A stretch of DNA of 64,000 bases from Ischnura elegans. Lineage: Eukaryota > Arthropoda > Insecta > Odonata > Coenagrionidae. Shown one piece after another: positions 1-11,610 of the stretch. The notes beneath the pieces were generated by a model that worked only from the letters and a program-made list of their open reading frames with translations, ran no database searches and was not told the origin of the DNA. Made by a program: the position numbers and the translations under genes. Within the stretch, counting starts at the first letter, position 1. Every line of letters starts with the position of its first letter. The stretch is from positions 7,192,001 to 7,256,000 of the forward strand of contig NC_060254.1 in the NCBI RefSeq assembly GCF_921293095.1. Reading direction: 5' to 3'.

Positions 1-1396
1 ATGATTGCTATTTTTGCATGGTCAATGTAAAAGGTTTCAATCGCTACAAGAAGCATAAGTGGGAATATCCCGATTTAGAATCAGCAAGGCGACCAGTGCC
101 ACACAACGATGACATTCCTGTACCAGTCTTCACCACTCTGCCAAAACTACTCCCTTCAGATGACGATGATTTGCAGCACGTGAACACTAGTAGTAGTGAA
201 TGTGAATACGAAGGAAGCTCCACAAGACATCAGCTCTTCAGTCAGGAAGAGCTTAACGATTTGATAAGAGATCTTGGTCTTTCTAAACAGTCTTCTGAAC
301 TCTTGGCATCTAGACTTAATGAGAAGAATTGCCTGCAACCAGGAACTAAAATCACAGCTTACCGGACAAGAGAAGCAGATCTACTTCCATACTATAGTCA
401 ACAAGATGAACTTGTTTACTGCAGTGACATTCCTGGTATACTACTGAAACTGGGACTAACAAAATATCAACCTCAAGACTGGAGGCTTTTTATCAATTGC
501 TCAAGCAGAAGCCTAAAATGTGTGTTGTTGCGTAATGGTAACCGCTATGCATCCATTCCAATTGGCCACTCAACAAAACTTAATGAGGAGTACGAAAATA
601 TCCAGATGATTCTCCAGAAACTTCGTTATAACCAACACCAATGGTCTATCTGTGTTGATTTGAAAATGGTTAACTTTTTGCTTGGACAGCAAAGTGGATA
701 TACAAAATTCCCCTGCTTTATCTGCATGTGGGACAGCAGAGCAAAGCATGATCACTGGGAGAACGTTTCATGGCCATCAAGAGACACCTTTACTGTAGGA
801 ACAGCTAATATCCTAAAAGAACCATTAGTTGATAGGGACAAAATCATTCTTCCACCACTTCATATCAAGCTCGGTCTAATGAAGCAATTTGTGAAAGCAT
901 TGGACAAAAATGGTGACTGTTTCAAATATATATGCAAATCATTCCCTGGACTCAGTAATGAAAAATTAAAAGCTGGTATATTTGATGGTCCCCAAATTCG
1001 GAAACTTATGCATGATTTGGAATTCATTAAAGTTATGAAGCATCTGCGTGGAGCAGTTTTGTATCTGTTGTCAAGAATTTCTTGGGTAACTACAAAGCAC
1101 ATAATTATGAGAAACTGGTGAAAAACATGCTCAGAATCTTCAAAACCTTGGGGGCAAATTTGAGCATTAAGATTCACTACCTTCACAGCCATCTTGATAG
1201 ATTTCCGGACAATCTTGGTGACTACAGCGAGGAACAAGGTGAAAGATTCCATCAAGATTTTCAGGTGATGGAAGAATGATATCAAGGTAGATGGGACCAG
1301 CACATGATGGCAGACTACTGTTGGAATCTTCAGCGTGGCTATCCTGATGTTCAACACAACAGAAAATCACACAGGCGGAGTTTTTCGAGATGCTAA
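1..1396 (+). pseudogene. recurrent arthropod repeat-family protein, 3' part, broken
   Basis: The frame is open to the window edge, so the 5' end lies outside; the visible part begins D-C-Y-F-C before the Met at 18. The text matches, from memory, an uncharacterised protein found in many copies in arthropod genomes and probably mobile-element borne. Recognisable blocks are LGLSKQSSELLASRLNEKN (about residues 88-106), WSICVDLKMVNFLLGQQSGY (about 208-227), CFICMWDSRAKHDHW, and PPLHIKLGLMKQFVKALDK. The frame shifts near 1031-1037 into the +2 frame (EASAWSSFVSVVKNFLGNYK), continues through SIKIHYLHSHLDRFPDNLGD, meets a TGA stop at 1277-1279, and resumes (QGRWDQHMMADYCWN) to a stop at 1394-1396. At least two lesions make it a pseudogene. 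The molecular function is unknown; the paired cysteines could bind metal. Family membership is confident, function is not. Confidence 0.8.
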
Positions 1397-2017
1397 TTGC
1401 AATATTAAAGACTTTTTTTTCTTTCTTTTTCTATTACATGCTGATTGAACAATGGATCAACATTTTTGTGATTATTTTCATATGTTTTCTCATTTTCATT
1501 TGCTTGTGTGCACAATGTATCTCAATTAATATTTTGAAGTTTTTTGTTTTTTTTAATCTACATATTGTACGTTACAACAATAAATAGAGCCAATCTAGCA
1601 AAACAAATGACATATTCGAATTCAGGGCCATAAAGTTATCCTAAATTCACTGAAAATTAATTGTCAACAAAATCACTGTTGACCAGTGTAATCTATATAA
1701 AGTACCATGAGCATATTAACACTTAGAAGGCTATGAAGTCAAACAGTTGACAATGTAAATGAAATACCAACCAAATACTCCTCTTGTAACGGGTGTCTCT
1801 CGTCGGGTTTGCAAATTCAGCCTAATTCGACTAGAGGCCCGTCCACCACGTAAGCACGCGGATAGCTAACAGTGGAGTGAATAATAACAAGAAAACAAAT
1901 AAGATAATAAGCAACGGAAAAAAAATTAAAGGTACTATCCAGGGTTTCTAATGACCTTGAAGAAAACGACACGTTTCAATAGTAGCTGTTACAAGCCAAG
2001 GTAAGATATTTATTTCT
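1397..2017. other. AT-rich spacer
   Basis: No gene seen. It contains T-rich runs just after the pseudogene and ordinary AT-rich sequence. A TGTAACGGG start at 1785 resembles an LTR 5' end, but no second LTR is visible. Confidence 0.4.
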
Positions 2018-2226
2018 CCAACTATTTTTGGATATTTGGCAGCACACAGAAAGAACAACAATTTTAAAATACATTCTCGCCTCATCGGCTAATATAGCAA
2101 TCCTAATCACAAAATAATGTTTTCCCCCAACTATTTTAATATTTGGCAGCTCACAGAAAGAACGACAAATTTACAATACATTCTCGCCTCATCGATGCCT
2201 ATAGAAATCCCAACCACAAAGTAAAG
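2018..2226. repeat. two-unit tandem duplication, about 109 bp per unit
   Basis: CCAACTATT at 2018 recurs at 2127. Both units run through ATTTGGCAG, CACAGAAAGAAC and ACATTCTCGCCTCATCG. The copies differ by several substitutions and small indels, so the duplication is not recent. Confidence 0.7.
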
Positions 2227-3227
2227 TTTGGCATAAGGCGCACGTGGTCCCGAAGACCTGACATAAATGCACATGAATTGGAAACAGCAAGGAACACAAC
2301 CCAAAATCAACGCTAAGAATTTAGATCCCAATAACGGGCACGTAACAGAAAATCACGAAAAGCAAAATTGAACATTAGAAATCATCAAAGCCCTTTAGCC
2401 ACATACCTCAATCCCTCACTCACACACACACACTGGTTTGAATTTTTAAGCACACTTGATGGAGAGATGTGGACTCCTGAAAGTTCGTAGGCCAAAGAGA
2501 GCTTTTTCGTGGCGAGCTCTTCTCTCTAGCATTTCCCTCGCGGAGGGCAGCAGCAGCGTCGCACTCTAGCAGACGCTTCATTCCGGTGGCACATACACCT
2601 GCGTGCGCCTCCTCGCCGGCGGGAGTCCAAACTGGGCGCTCTGGTTAGTCTGCGCCATGCGTTAGCCTGACCTTTTCTCTTGCGGTGGTCAGCCGTCAGA
2701 AGAAGAAGGCGGGTATCGCCCAGACCACGGCCAGGGGTGACCAGTCCCTCTGCCGCGGACCCGTGGATCGCCGATGTCCTGAGTGCTCACAAACCTCAAA
2801 TACATGCACACAACTTTATAAAAAAAACAAAACACACTTGATTATTGACGTACGTGGCTATCGGATTTGAGTTTATTCCTCCCAATTACAGAGGCAATGA
2901 ACTTAGATAAAAAAAATACGAAATCTAAAGAAAATAATTTGTGGCTGAGATAACAAAAGAAAATAATTTTTTTTCTTTGGAGCAAAATAGATACAATATA
3001 TTCACACATTCCAAAATAATAACAGAGTGCATTAGTATTTACAAAAAAAAGACTTAACATTCCTCTAATTGCTTTACAATCAACATAAGGCAATAGAAAC
3101 AAAATAAATATAGCTTTTTAATCCTAACACCTCCCACCTGCTCCTTTGCCTCCGAACTTTCGGGATTCATTCTCCAACTTTTGAGGGTTACACTATTTCA
3201 GGTTCTTTCCCAGCTAACAAGAGCAGT
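2227..3227. other. spacer with a GC-rich block at about 2460-2790
   Basis: No ORF of substance. A short CA microsatellite lies near 2418-2432. The stretch at about 2460-2790 is much richer in G and C than its neighbours. It could be an LTR, a CpG-rich promoter or a transposon end; I could not tell which. AT-rich sequence follows. Confidence 0.35.
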
Positions 3228-3445
3228 GAAGATTTCTCATGATTTGCACCGGATAAGGTCCTCCAGATCTCATTCAAACGTTTCGACAAGCAGCTTACCC
3301 ATCGTCTTCAGGGATTCAGGAATCACATGATTTAGGAATCCAACCTTGGATTCCAGAATCCCCGAAGACGATTGGTGAGTTGCTTGCAGAAACATTGGAG
3401 GGAGAAATGGAGGACCTTACCCGGTGCAAATCCCGAGAAATCTTC
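3228..3445. repeat. foldback (long inverted repeat) element
   Basis: The left arm begins GAAGATTTCTCATGATTTGC and the right arm ends with its near-complement GCAAATCCCGAGAAATCTTC. Inner blocks also pair: CAAGCAGCTTACCCATCGTC on the left with GACGATTGGTGAGTTGCTTG on the right. The arms are about 100 bp each around a short centre near 3337, with several mismatches. The inner motif (CTGAAGA ... CGAAAC when read on the other strand) resembles that of the palindromic insertion at 60738-61079. Confidence 0.75.
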
Positions 3446-3699
3446 CCCGATACCCCTGACCTCATTGGGTGCACCAGGTGCTAACAATTGGACTTCACTT
3501 ATTCTTCAGAAATAACACTGCAATTCTATAGAAAAGTTTCAGGCTCCTTTACTCCAACATTGTTAGAGGAATCTTTAAGTGCAATATTTCCTTCTTAGGA
3601 GGCACTCATGCAACTGAAAAGAGAATAGATAAGCTTTACACTTACATTTGCACATGATAAAGCACTCAAAAAAGCAAATTCTTATATGTAAACATTTAC

Positions 3700-4208
3700 C
3701 AGGTGATGGTGGTTTCAGTATTCTGTCATCATCAGTCTCCATGGATGAAGCATTACTTACATCAGGATACTTCCAATTCTTTTTTTTCCTTTTCCTTTCC
3801 CAGTATTTTTTAATTTCAGTGACTAAAATGCCTCCATGTCTGTTCTCCATCTTCACAAGTAGCCATCTCTGTTCAATAGTGATGGCTGCCACTACAGTCT
3901 CTGGAAGATAATTATGATAAAATGTCACCATTAGCCACACATTTCAAAGCATGCAGTCAATGTCAAAATTAACTAAAATAAAAATATTAAATACTTGGCT
4001 TAGAGAACTAGTAACATGTACAAAAAAGTCAGTGCTCTCAAACACACACCATGAAACAACCCCTTTGAATACACTTAAAAGTCACCCTGCCCTTGCAAGT
4101 CAAAGATGTTAACCCTCCCTTCAATCAAAACAAATGCTCACAAATATTGTTGCAAACTCACCAAATGGAGGCATGCAGAAGTTCACGCCCAAGATACCCC
4201 ATTCCTCA
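3700..4208 (-). CDS. candidate two-exon coding segment, product unknown
   Basis: Two minus-strand segments sit between good splice signals and join in phase. Exon 4208-4162 follows CTCGACTCAG, encodes EEWGILGVNFCMPPF and ends at G|GTGAGT. Exon 3900-3700 follows TTATCTTCCAG and ends at CCTG|GTAAAT. The 261-nt intron joins G to AG, giving a Glu, and the reading continues TVVAAITIEQRWLLVKMENR. The product is basic (KYWERKRKKKNWKYP) and ends near a Ser/Pro stretch. I do not recognise a domain. An earlier possible exon (4873-4825, with GFNHRIPPGFVK and a GTAAGT donor) is out of phase with this one, so the model is incomplete. No start codon or terminal exon was identified. A decayed transposon exon is an alternative. 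Confidence 0.35.
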
Positions 4209-5714
4209 CTGAGTCGAGAGCCATTTTATGACATGTGACACTGAAGACCAGTTATAGCCTAGGGTAATATTCAATAATCTTATCTCCATCCAATTTCACC
4301 CATGACTATGCAAAAGCCTGCACTGTGAGGCCAGAAATTTTTTTATGTGGAAGAAATATTAACACTTGCCAAGGCATCCTGAAAAAAGAGGAAAAAAAAT
4401 CATGACTATGAGGCGTTCACTCTTCAGTTACTTAAAACATAAGATCATAAAATTCCATTGAAAGTAAAGTTAATTATTGTATATGAAGACTAGTTAATAG
4501 TGATGCATTAAATGATTGCACACTCCAGTAATTGAGGAAAAATCTCTGCGATTATGCTAAATTTTACTGCTCAACTCAATATTTCAAGAGTGTTTGGTAG
4601 GGGGTGAGTTCTCACCAACGTGCAGTACTGAACAGTTGCACTCCATTGAATGAAAAACTTAAGCGTTCCATCGTGCACCCACAAACTCGCAGTATGAGCA
4701 CCCACCAGACATACATCGATCCATACAATAGAAACACAACAGAACTAACTCAATGGTAATGAAAACTTAAGTGTACTGTTAATGAATTTCATAATGAACG
4801 ACGGTAAACAGAGTCCAGACTTACCTTTCACGAATCCTGGCGGAATACGGTGGTTGAACCCTCGAAGAGGCTTCTAACTTGCACTGCCCTAGCCAAAGCC
4901 AAAAAAACTTGTAACCACTGAACACTTTTTCTCACTAAGAACACGATTTAACAAGAGTTAAAATCACTCGCGAAAACTTACGTTAGTGAAAATTACAAAC
5001 GAAAATTCACGTCAGTGAAAATTAGGAATCGGATATGAAGGCGAAATGAAATGAAAAGTGAAAATGGAGAAGCTGAAACCACGTTAAGTTTGACGGATGA
5101 AGTAAATGAACAATTTATGTAAAATTAAAATTCTTGAAAAAATCTATTTACTAAAGGTTTGGTGAACGAAACCCGTCCCTCGACCATTCAAAAAGGAGAA
5201 AAGCATCACGACGAACACAAAGCATGAATTCACATATCAACAAAGTTATGTACCAAAGTTACTATGGCTACCGGCAACGGCGGATTAACGGGTTCTTCCA
5301 TCTTCCCTAAGTGCATTTCACGATGGTTTCGCATGGCCTCGCTGTCGTGAGCAGACGATATGATCGAGCGTAAAATTTCATGCGAAGGAGGAAATCGTAA
5401 TGGTACAGCCTTTAATTATCAATGGTATTTTAGTAATTTCACTTCGCCGATAATAAATATCCAGAGAATCGTCAACCTTGAGAGACGCTTAATTATATTA
5501 TCTCAATCTTTTTCCATCACCACCGAGTGACTTGGAGACATATTAATTAATAAATCCACAAAATCGTCGAATAAATACCACTTATCCCATAAAACACATT
5601 ATACAAAGTTAATTGCGTAAGTCGTGAAACCTTTTATTTCTAGCAGATCGTTAATTAGAGCGAATGCATTCACATAAAATGAGACACGAAGCAGCCGTCA
5701 AAACTGAGCAACTT
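4209..5714. other. intergenic or intronic AT-rich sequence
   Basis: Nothing certain. A minus-strand donor-like GTAAGT (complement at 4819-4824) follows a 49-nt open segment, 4873-4825. The remainder shows no ORF or repeat that I could support. Confidence 0.35.
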
Positions 5715-5812
5715 CACGGCAACGCGTTGCCGTCATGTTGATATCATCCACGGCGCAACGTCAAAGGATAAACTGTTGCCGCTTCGTTGTCTTGGACGTT
5801 TACATAAACGTC
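5715..5812. promoter_or_regulatory. pair of 18-bp palindromes, possible promoter core
   Basis: ACGGCAACGCGTTGCCGT at 5715-5732 is a perfect 18-bp palindrome. GACGTTTACATAAACGTC at 5795-5812 is an 8-bp inverted repeat around a 2-bp centre. Both lie in a GC-richer patch between a possible minus-strand gene (below 4900) and a possible plus-strand first exon (from 6263). Dimeric factor binding sites in a shared promoter are an inference only. Confidence 0.3.
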
Positions 5813-6262
5813 GGCGAGTGTGCTGGCTGGGTAGATTCATGATTCCTGGTATCACCTTATACATACTTTTGATTTGGAGTCAACTCTAATCAGGGCAGGG
5901 AACAAGTTACTTTATGTGGTCTATCTATGGTGTGTGGTCTGTTGTATGGCGCGGTGAGGGCTGGTCTTTTATCCCTCGCTTCACATTATATTTGGCAATG
6001 CTCTCGAAGGGAAGAATCACTGTGGATTCCCTACGAAGCCGTCATGAATAATCCCTATCACTTACACGTGCAGTTAACACGGAGCATCATTCCCACTCAA
6101 CCGGTCGTATTTGCTTCGTTGCTAAGGATAGAAAATAGCTGTGAGCCGTGGTCATGCACTAACCGCAGGAAGAGCCCGTGTCTTTGGGCCTTCGGCGTGA
6201 CGCAATTCAGAGTTGAGGGCGGAGAAAATTTCGAATCAGAGCGAAGCCGCTCAGAATATAGT

Positions 6263-6648
6263 TCAGTTGCTGGAAAGCCATTTGACGAGAGTGTTGAATT
6301 AATTTCCTGAAGAAGTGTGCCTTTTTTCGTCTTGTGAAGTAATTATTCTCAATTTCCAACGACATGAAGGAGGTGAATTGTGCATTCTAATCTCGTAAAT
6401 TGTTCGTTGCGCATTGTGAATAAGTGCAGTGGTCAATGTGGAGTAAGAAAAAATCTGATGTTGGAAATCACTATGTCTGCACATGACATAGTGTATAGTG
6501 TGTTCGATGGTGTATGTGTGGAAGCATCTTGTGGTGATCGTGTTGCATTTTGAAGTTTGTTGAGTTACCGTGAGAGTTACAGAAGAGGAATAATATATCA
6601 AACGATACTCAGGTTTTAGTATTTGGGTTCATTCATATCGTGGAAAAA
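6263..6648 (+). other. candidate non-coding first exon
   Basis: An arthropod-type initiator (TCAGTT) lies at about 6263. The sequence downstream is richer in G and C than the surroundings and ends at a consensus donor, GGAAAAA|GTAAGTGG, with GT at 6649-6650. An open frame (5927-6310) overlaps the start but has no recognisable content. This looks like a 5'-UTR exon of a long-intron gene. No partner exon was found in the window. Confidence 0.25.
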
Positions 6649-7605
6649 GTAAGTGGCTCTAAATCCAAAGAAACAACCAAGTAACGATAGTTTTTACCTT
6701 TTAAATCTTCTTACTTATTTTATCTGCGCAGTTGCTTGTGAGGAAAACATTTTACTTAAGAAATCACAGCGAGTGTATTTAGAATGATTTAACTTCACGG
6801 TGCAGCATTCGCATATACAAAGGAATGGATCCGAAAATAACGTATTTTTCTGAGTGACACAAATGTGGTTTTATTTCCTATATATTATTGCACTTTGCGC
6901 AACAGACGAACGCAATGACTTATTTTCTGTTCATCGTTTGTTATTGGTGGAGAGTCGATTCGAAATGCCCTGTCTTCCGCCCTTGTTGGAGTGAGGATTA
7001 GCCAGGGCGAGTAGATAGCGCCCTATGCACTAAACACGCTTACACATCACATGTATCACGTGACGATGGAAATATAAACATCTGTGGGCGCCGGAGTAAA
7101 AATTAGGCACACAAAAAACAAATTATGATATTTATAACTTATCACATTAACAGATGGCCACTAAAATTCCATTAAATAATTTTCTTTGGCACCAAATTGT
7201 GCAGCATTATCCAATATTCCGCTAATCATCTTTAAGTTACGCGTTGCAAGCCATATTACTATATACGCTCGAGGCATGTTGGGACCAAAGCAGTGACCTC
7301 ACCCGACCTCTTATCAATCCATTCTGTAAGCTTTTCTTCGATCATGTGTACGGTCATTTTTTTATAGAATACATCCCCTTATGCATCCTAACTTGCTGAA
7401 TGTTTAGTTGACGTTCACAAAATAAAAGAGACTTTACAACAACGGTGCAACGTTGTTTGTAAAGGTGTTCCGGTTGAAATAGATTCGAACGTACTATTTT
7501 AATTATCATTCCAGCATGTAATACTACCCTCATGGAATTATCTGCGGATTAAATTTTATAAAGAGGGTTGAAGAAATAGCAAGACAGTTGTATCTACCTA
7601 GGGAA
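6649..7605. other. AT-rich spacer
   Basis: No ORF, repeat or RNA gene that I could support. Confidence 0.4.
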
Positions 7606-8600
7606 TAAATTGAAAAAAGTCCTCTAAAATCAATTGCAGGATTGATGCGCGATTTGTTCTGTCATTGAAGGAATAAGTCATTGATTGTTATGAGCCATAA
7701 TTAGTCAAGTGATTAATTTATTTGGTAATAAGACTTCAGCATTGCAATGCATTAGAGGGTCATTAAATCGACAGTCAAGTGGATATAATTTGCATGCATA
7801 AATATAAGGTTATGCCTGATTCATACACTTCGTGATGAATAAATATCAATTCCTGTGTTTTGAATTTCGTACTGTGTATTATCGTTACGACAAGATTGTG
7901 TGCATGATATGCTCCACTATCCGGTCGAATGAATAGGGAAATTTTGTGGTAAACTCTCTCGGGGATTGGCACATAATGCACGAGAAGTTAGGCCCTCGCT
8001 GGAAGGGGCGTGCGTCATCCAGAGCCGATGAGGAAGTCTTTCGATGGGGATGGAATACCTGGGGTCAAACATCAATGAAGTCAACAACGAGCCACGGTGG
8101 AAAGATAAGCAGTCGAGGAGTATCGCGTCCACGCCAGCACTGATCTGAGTTTCATCTCGGTTTAAAATTAAACATCGACTTAAAATTCAGTAACTCTTAA
8201 TCTGTAACTTGATATAACGTAAACTTTCTCTTTAAAATTAGCTCGTATTAAGTCAGATAGTTTTATCTACCTATTGAAAAATATCCACGTGGTGCTTTTT
8301 CTTCTATAATCAATTTCAGGATTGCTGCGTGGTTTATTTTGTGATTGAAACAGTATTCATCGGTTGTTCTGATCTATGATTAGTGAAGAGATTCAATTTG
8401 TTTGTGAGCAAGGCTTTATCATTGCAGTACAGTAGATGGTCATTGATAAGAGCGCCGAAAATCCGGATACACATTTGGCTAAAAACAACTTGACGTGAAT
8501 ATAATTTAAATACATGATAACATGATAAATTTATATGAATTCATGTACTTCGATGCCTATTAATCACGTGTATTGCAGCCAGTTCGTGTAAGGAGCAGCT
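7606..8600. repeat. diverged direct repeat, about 280-320 bp, two copies
   Basis: The 7606-7880 segment is colinear with 8274-8600. Shared order: TTGAAAAA, ATCAATT(G/T)CAGGATTG, GATTAGT(C/G)AAG, ATTGCA(A/G)T, GGTCATT, ATATAATTT, TTCAT(A/G)(C/T)ACTTCG. They are separated by about 390 bp. Many substitutions and indels suggest an old tandem duplication or two old insertions of one element. Confidence 0.5.
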
Positions 8601-9022
8601 GGCAGCAGAAAATATCCAAATAAGACTGTCTTATGATGATTTCTTTAACATTAACATTTAAGCAATAAAATGGTTGATGAAACTAACATTTTAAGAAAAT
8701 TATAACTGCCCTTTATTAGTTTTTAAAATTACCCGTTTGAAAAAAAATATTTTAATTACATGCTATTCTAATTTCATTTGTTGTGGATAAAAAAAAGTTT
8801 GTTCACAATTTTTTGTTTCAGTTCAGTCTTGATTTTTCTTAAAGAATTTTGCGATTTTTGGTTCTGTCGGAGGACAGGTTTAATCTGTAACTTACTATCT
8901 GTATCTAACTCCTGCTTCCCGCTGGGTACGCCCATGCACAGTAACTTCCAATTTTTGAAACACATTTTTTTCATGTAAAAGGCATAAAACTGCCTCTTGT
9001 GGTTCTTTTCGTACATCCTTAC

Positions 9023-9098
9023 TTTTAGATATTTTGGACTTGATCCTGTTACAATTCAGGTTATGACGCTCTGCTGTACTTTGAACCAACTCAATCAG
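9023..9098 (-). other. candidate internal exon
   Basis: On the minus strand a strong acceptor (GTTTCCTTCCAG) precedes 9098 and a donor (AAAA|GTAAGG) follows 9023. The 76-nt interval is open in the frame LIELVQSTAERHNLNCNRIK. No family is recognised and no neighbouring exon could be joined, so this may be a chance pairing. Confidence 0.2.
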
Positions 9099-10431
9099 CT
9101 GGAAGGAAACGGGGGTTTTTAGTCGGAGACAAAGTCTTTCACTCAAATTTAAGGTCGTCGGTTGAGGAGGGTGTGAGGAAGGAAGGAGTTTGGAGGTGGG
9201 GACTCAGACGGTTCATCATGAATGCGCTGACAACCGAAGGTCGCGGAAGGAAGGGAATCGGTCTGATAGTCGCTTGCATAAATATTGTGTAGTGTAAATG
9301 TAGTATGCATGGTAATATAATCTCTATGGTTGCTTGTTAGGTCTATGAATTGCCGTTGGCGGAGGGCATGTGCCAAAATAAATATTTCGGTCTATTCCTT
9401 TCATTATACGCGACAGCCGCGCAATTACTGTAACCTGAGGGCAACGTTGAAACCCCAAGATCAGCATTAATGTTTAAAATGGCGAAATTTAGAAAGGAAA
9501 ATACTCATAAATAGAATTTGCTTAAAGATAAATTCGCTTCGCATGAACGAAACCTCCGCAGGCATAGGTACTCCTTTAAAATTACCCTCTCAACCCTCCT
9601 AAAATTCATAGACCTATTTAGCTTTCCCGAATAATTTAGGATAATTACCCAACTATGTGAAATGTTGCCTTAAATTTCACTTAAGATTGGTGTAGATGGG
9701 CACTCATTAGAAATAGCAGGCCTATTGAATAACAAATTAAAAGTTACGGAGGTGAGTACTCTGTATTTGGAGTGAATAGTCGTCATTTTTGTGAGGGTGA
9801 GCTGTTTTGGAGTTGGTAGTCTTGTTCAGATTGTGATTTCAGTGGAATATACTTAAAAATTAATTTTTTTACTCACGCAATCACTATTATTCCCGTGAAT
9901 TTCTAATCTGCTGGCGTGCTCGTGCAAAGAGTGTGCTCCAAATTTCCTTTTCACTTCTCGCTGGTATCCGTGACAGCAGCCGCGACGTACTTTGGGACCA
10001 ATGGGTAGAAAAACTCTTAGTTCAGATTTCTGCAACATAACACAAAAGAGAACGGCATGCGAAAGATATTTGAAAATTAGGTCACCTGATAACCATTGTA
10101 TGAATCCAATGTTTTGAGAAAAATCTTAACAATTATCGATATCTAAATTATTTCTTGGGATTAGATTTATGAGATGATTAAGTAACCAGATGGCACCAGG
10201 AAATGTCAAAAAGTGACCAGATATTATCAATTAAATTTCAATAAAACCTTGCTGAGGAACTAGGACGCAACTCGAAAAATGAAAGAAATAGTTATAAACT
10301 TTCACGGGACTTGACATAAAACAATGCTAATAAGAGATCCAATACAATCCATTAAAAATTAAGAGAATATCAATTTGGTGTGGAACAACATTTAGTAGGA
10401 TTATAAAAATATAACTAACATCATCGCTCAC
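9099..10431. other. spacer
   Basis: No supported gene or repeat. A donor-like GAG|GTGAGT near 9750 has no convincing exon around it. Confidence 0.35.
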
Positions 10432-10720
10432 TCAATGCCTCAACCCGATTACGATGTTCAACCACTTGCAAAAGTCGCTCCTCAGGAGCGGCGATGCGTA
10501 GACATCTCCGGAATTTTCCGAAGTCCACCTTCGTGTATTGCTAGTGAGTTCCATTTCTACGAGGAGTCCATTTGAATTGATCTGGCTATGCAAATGGTGC
10601 AAATTGACAACCTTACCCACGCCAAGAGGCCCAAGCACGATTTCAGAGTCAGAAACCCCTCGTGAACACCTATCCCCAGTGAAAACATTCCAAAGTCGAA
10701 GAAAACTGACAAGAATTTAG
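10432..10720. repeat. dispersed repeat, copy A
   Basis: Shares an ordered set of blocks with 20805-21090: a run like GAAGTC(C/G)ACCTTCG(T/C)GTATT, then ATTGATCTGG or ACTTGATCAG, then AAATGGTGC, then AAGAG(G/C)CCCAAGC(A/G)CGATTTC. Similarity is interrupted by indels. The GC content is above the surroundings. It may be a fragment of an old coding element, but the reading frames are not conserved between copies. Confidence 0.5.
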
Positions 10721-11056
10721 GGTTTACCTGAAAGTTACTGTCAACGCGACTAATGTAAGAGAGACAAGCATCCGGCTACGAGTCCTCCTGAAGTGGCTGG
10801 TAAACGTAATGCAGTTTATACTTTACAAATATGATTGTCATCGAATTTAGGAGGCAGTGTTCTAATGTTTTTTTCCTTATTTCGTTTCAAGAAAAGCACG
10901 TAAATGTACACGATAGTTTATTTTCGTTAGCCACAGGATTATATTTTCGCCCTTATATTTTCGGAGAATACTCGTATATTAGAGTAATTGTTATTTTTAA
11001 TAGCAACATCTGCGAGGAATAATTAATTTGAATGAAAGATTTATTATGACCGTGGT

Positions 11057-11227
11057 CAGTAGCGGATCCAGGATATGTACAAGGGGGGAGCTGCTACGAG
11101 GGGGATAAAATTTCCAGCAGTAGTGGGGGTCGGAAAAAATTACCATTCTACCTAGTGTAAATGGGACACCCAAGGGGGGGGGGGGGCTCTAACCCCATTG
11201 CCCCCCCCCCCCATAGATCCGCCACTG
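11057..11227. mobile_element. hAT-type MITE, 171 bp
   Basis: It begins CAGTAGCGGATCC and ends GGATCCGCCACTG-like (ATAGATCCGCCACTG on the plus strand), giving about 15-bp terminal inverted repeats of the CAGTGGCGGATC type. Flanks ACCGTGGT (11049-11056) and GCTGTGGT (11228-11235) match at 6 of 8 positions, consistent with an eroded 8-bp hAT target duplication. The interior carries long G and C homopolymers. No coding capacity. Confidence 0.75.
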
Positions 11228-11550
11228 GCTGTGGTAAAACATAAATCATCTGCCTCTGAAGAGAAACAGGAAGTATAATAGGTTAATATTGACGGTATTC
11301 TATCTTTTAACATAGGTAGGTTTACATGGAGTAATTGCGACTCACTTCGCATCCCCACCTCCCAACTTGAATTTCTCTCTACAATTCACAGCGGGGCATA
11401 AACACATTTATTGGCCCTTCCATTCTATCCATATCTCCACTCACCTCCTCCCCCTCCTCCACAAACCTATTATCTCTGCTTCTCAACCACCAAACGTAGC
11501 ACTTCTTCGCTCCCTTTCCTCTCCGTCCGTCTCATCCCCTCCATTCCCTT

Positions 11551-11610
11551 CTACATCCACATCTACACAGTACCCTGCGAGCCACCTCCAGGGTGTTTGG
11601 CGGGGGGGTG
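11551..11610 (-). mobile_element. LINE 3'-tail fragment
   Basis: ACATCCACATCTACACAG followed by CCCTGCGAGCCACCTC and GTTTGGCGGGGGGTG matches the 3' tail of the LINE at 21996-24455 (ACATCTACATCTACAC, CCCGCAAGCCACCT, GTGTGGCAGGGGGTG). By that comparison the element's 3' end points left. No coding part is attached here. Confidence 0.55.

Noticed and set aside
1785-2830. Solo LTR beginning TGTAACGGG
   Set aside because: No matching second LTR, no clear CA end with target duplication, and no internal retroelement sequence.
4825-4873. Upstream exon GFNHRIPPGFVK joined to the exons at 4208 and 3900
   Set aside because: The splice phases do not match, so it cannot be joined directly. It may be chance or need a missing exon.
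5927-6310. 127-codon open frame on the plus strand
   Set aside because: No recognisable domain, no conserved start context, and it overlaps a better explained leader-exon candidate. The composition does not look coding.
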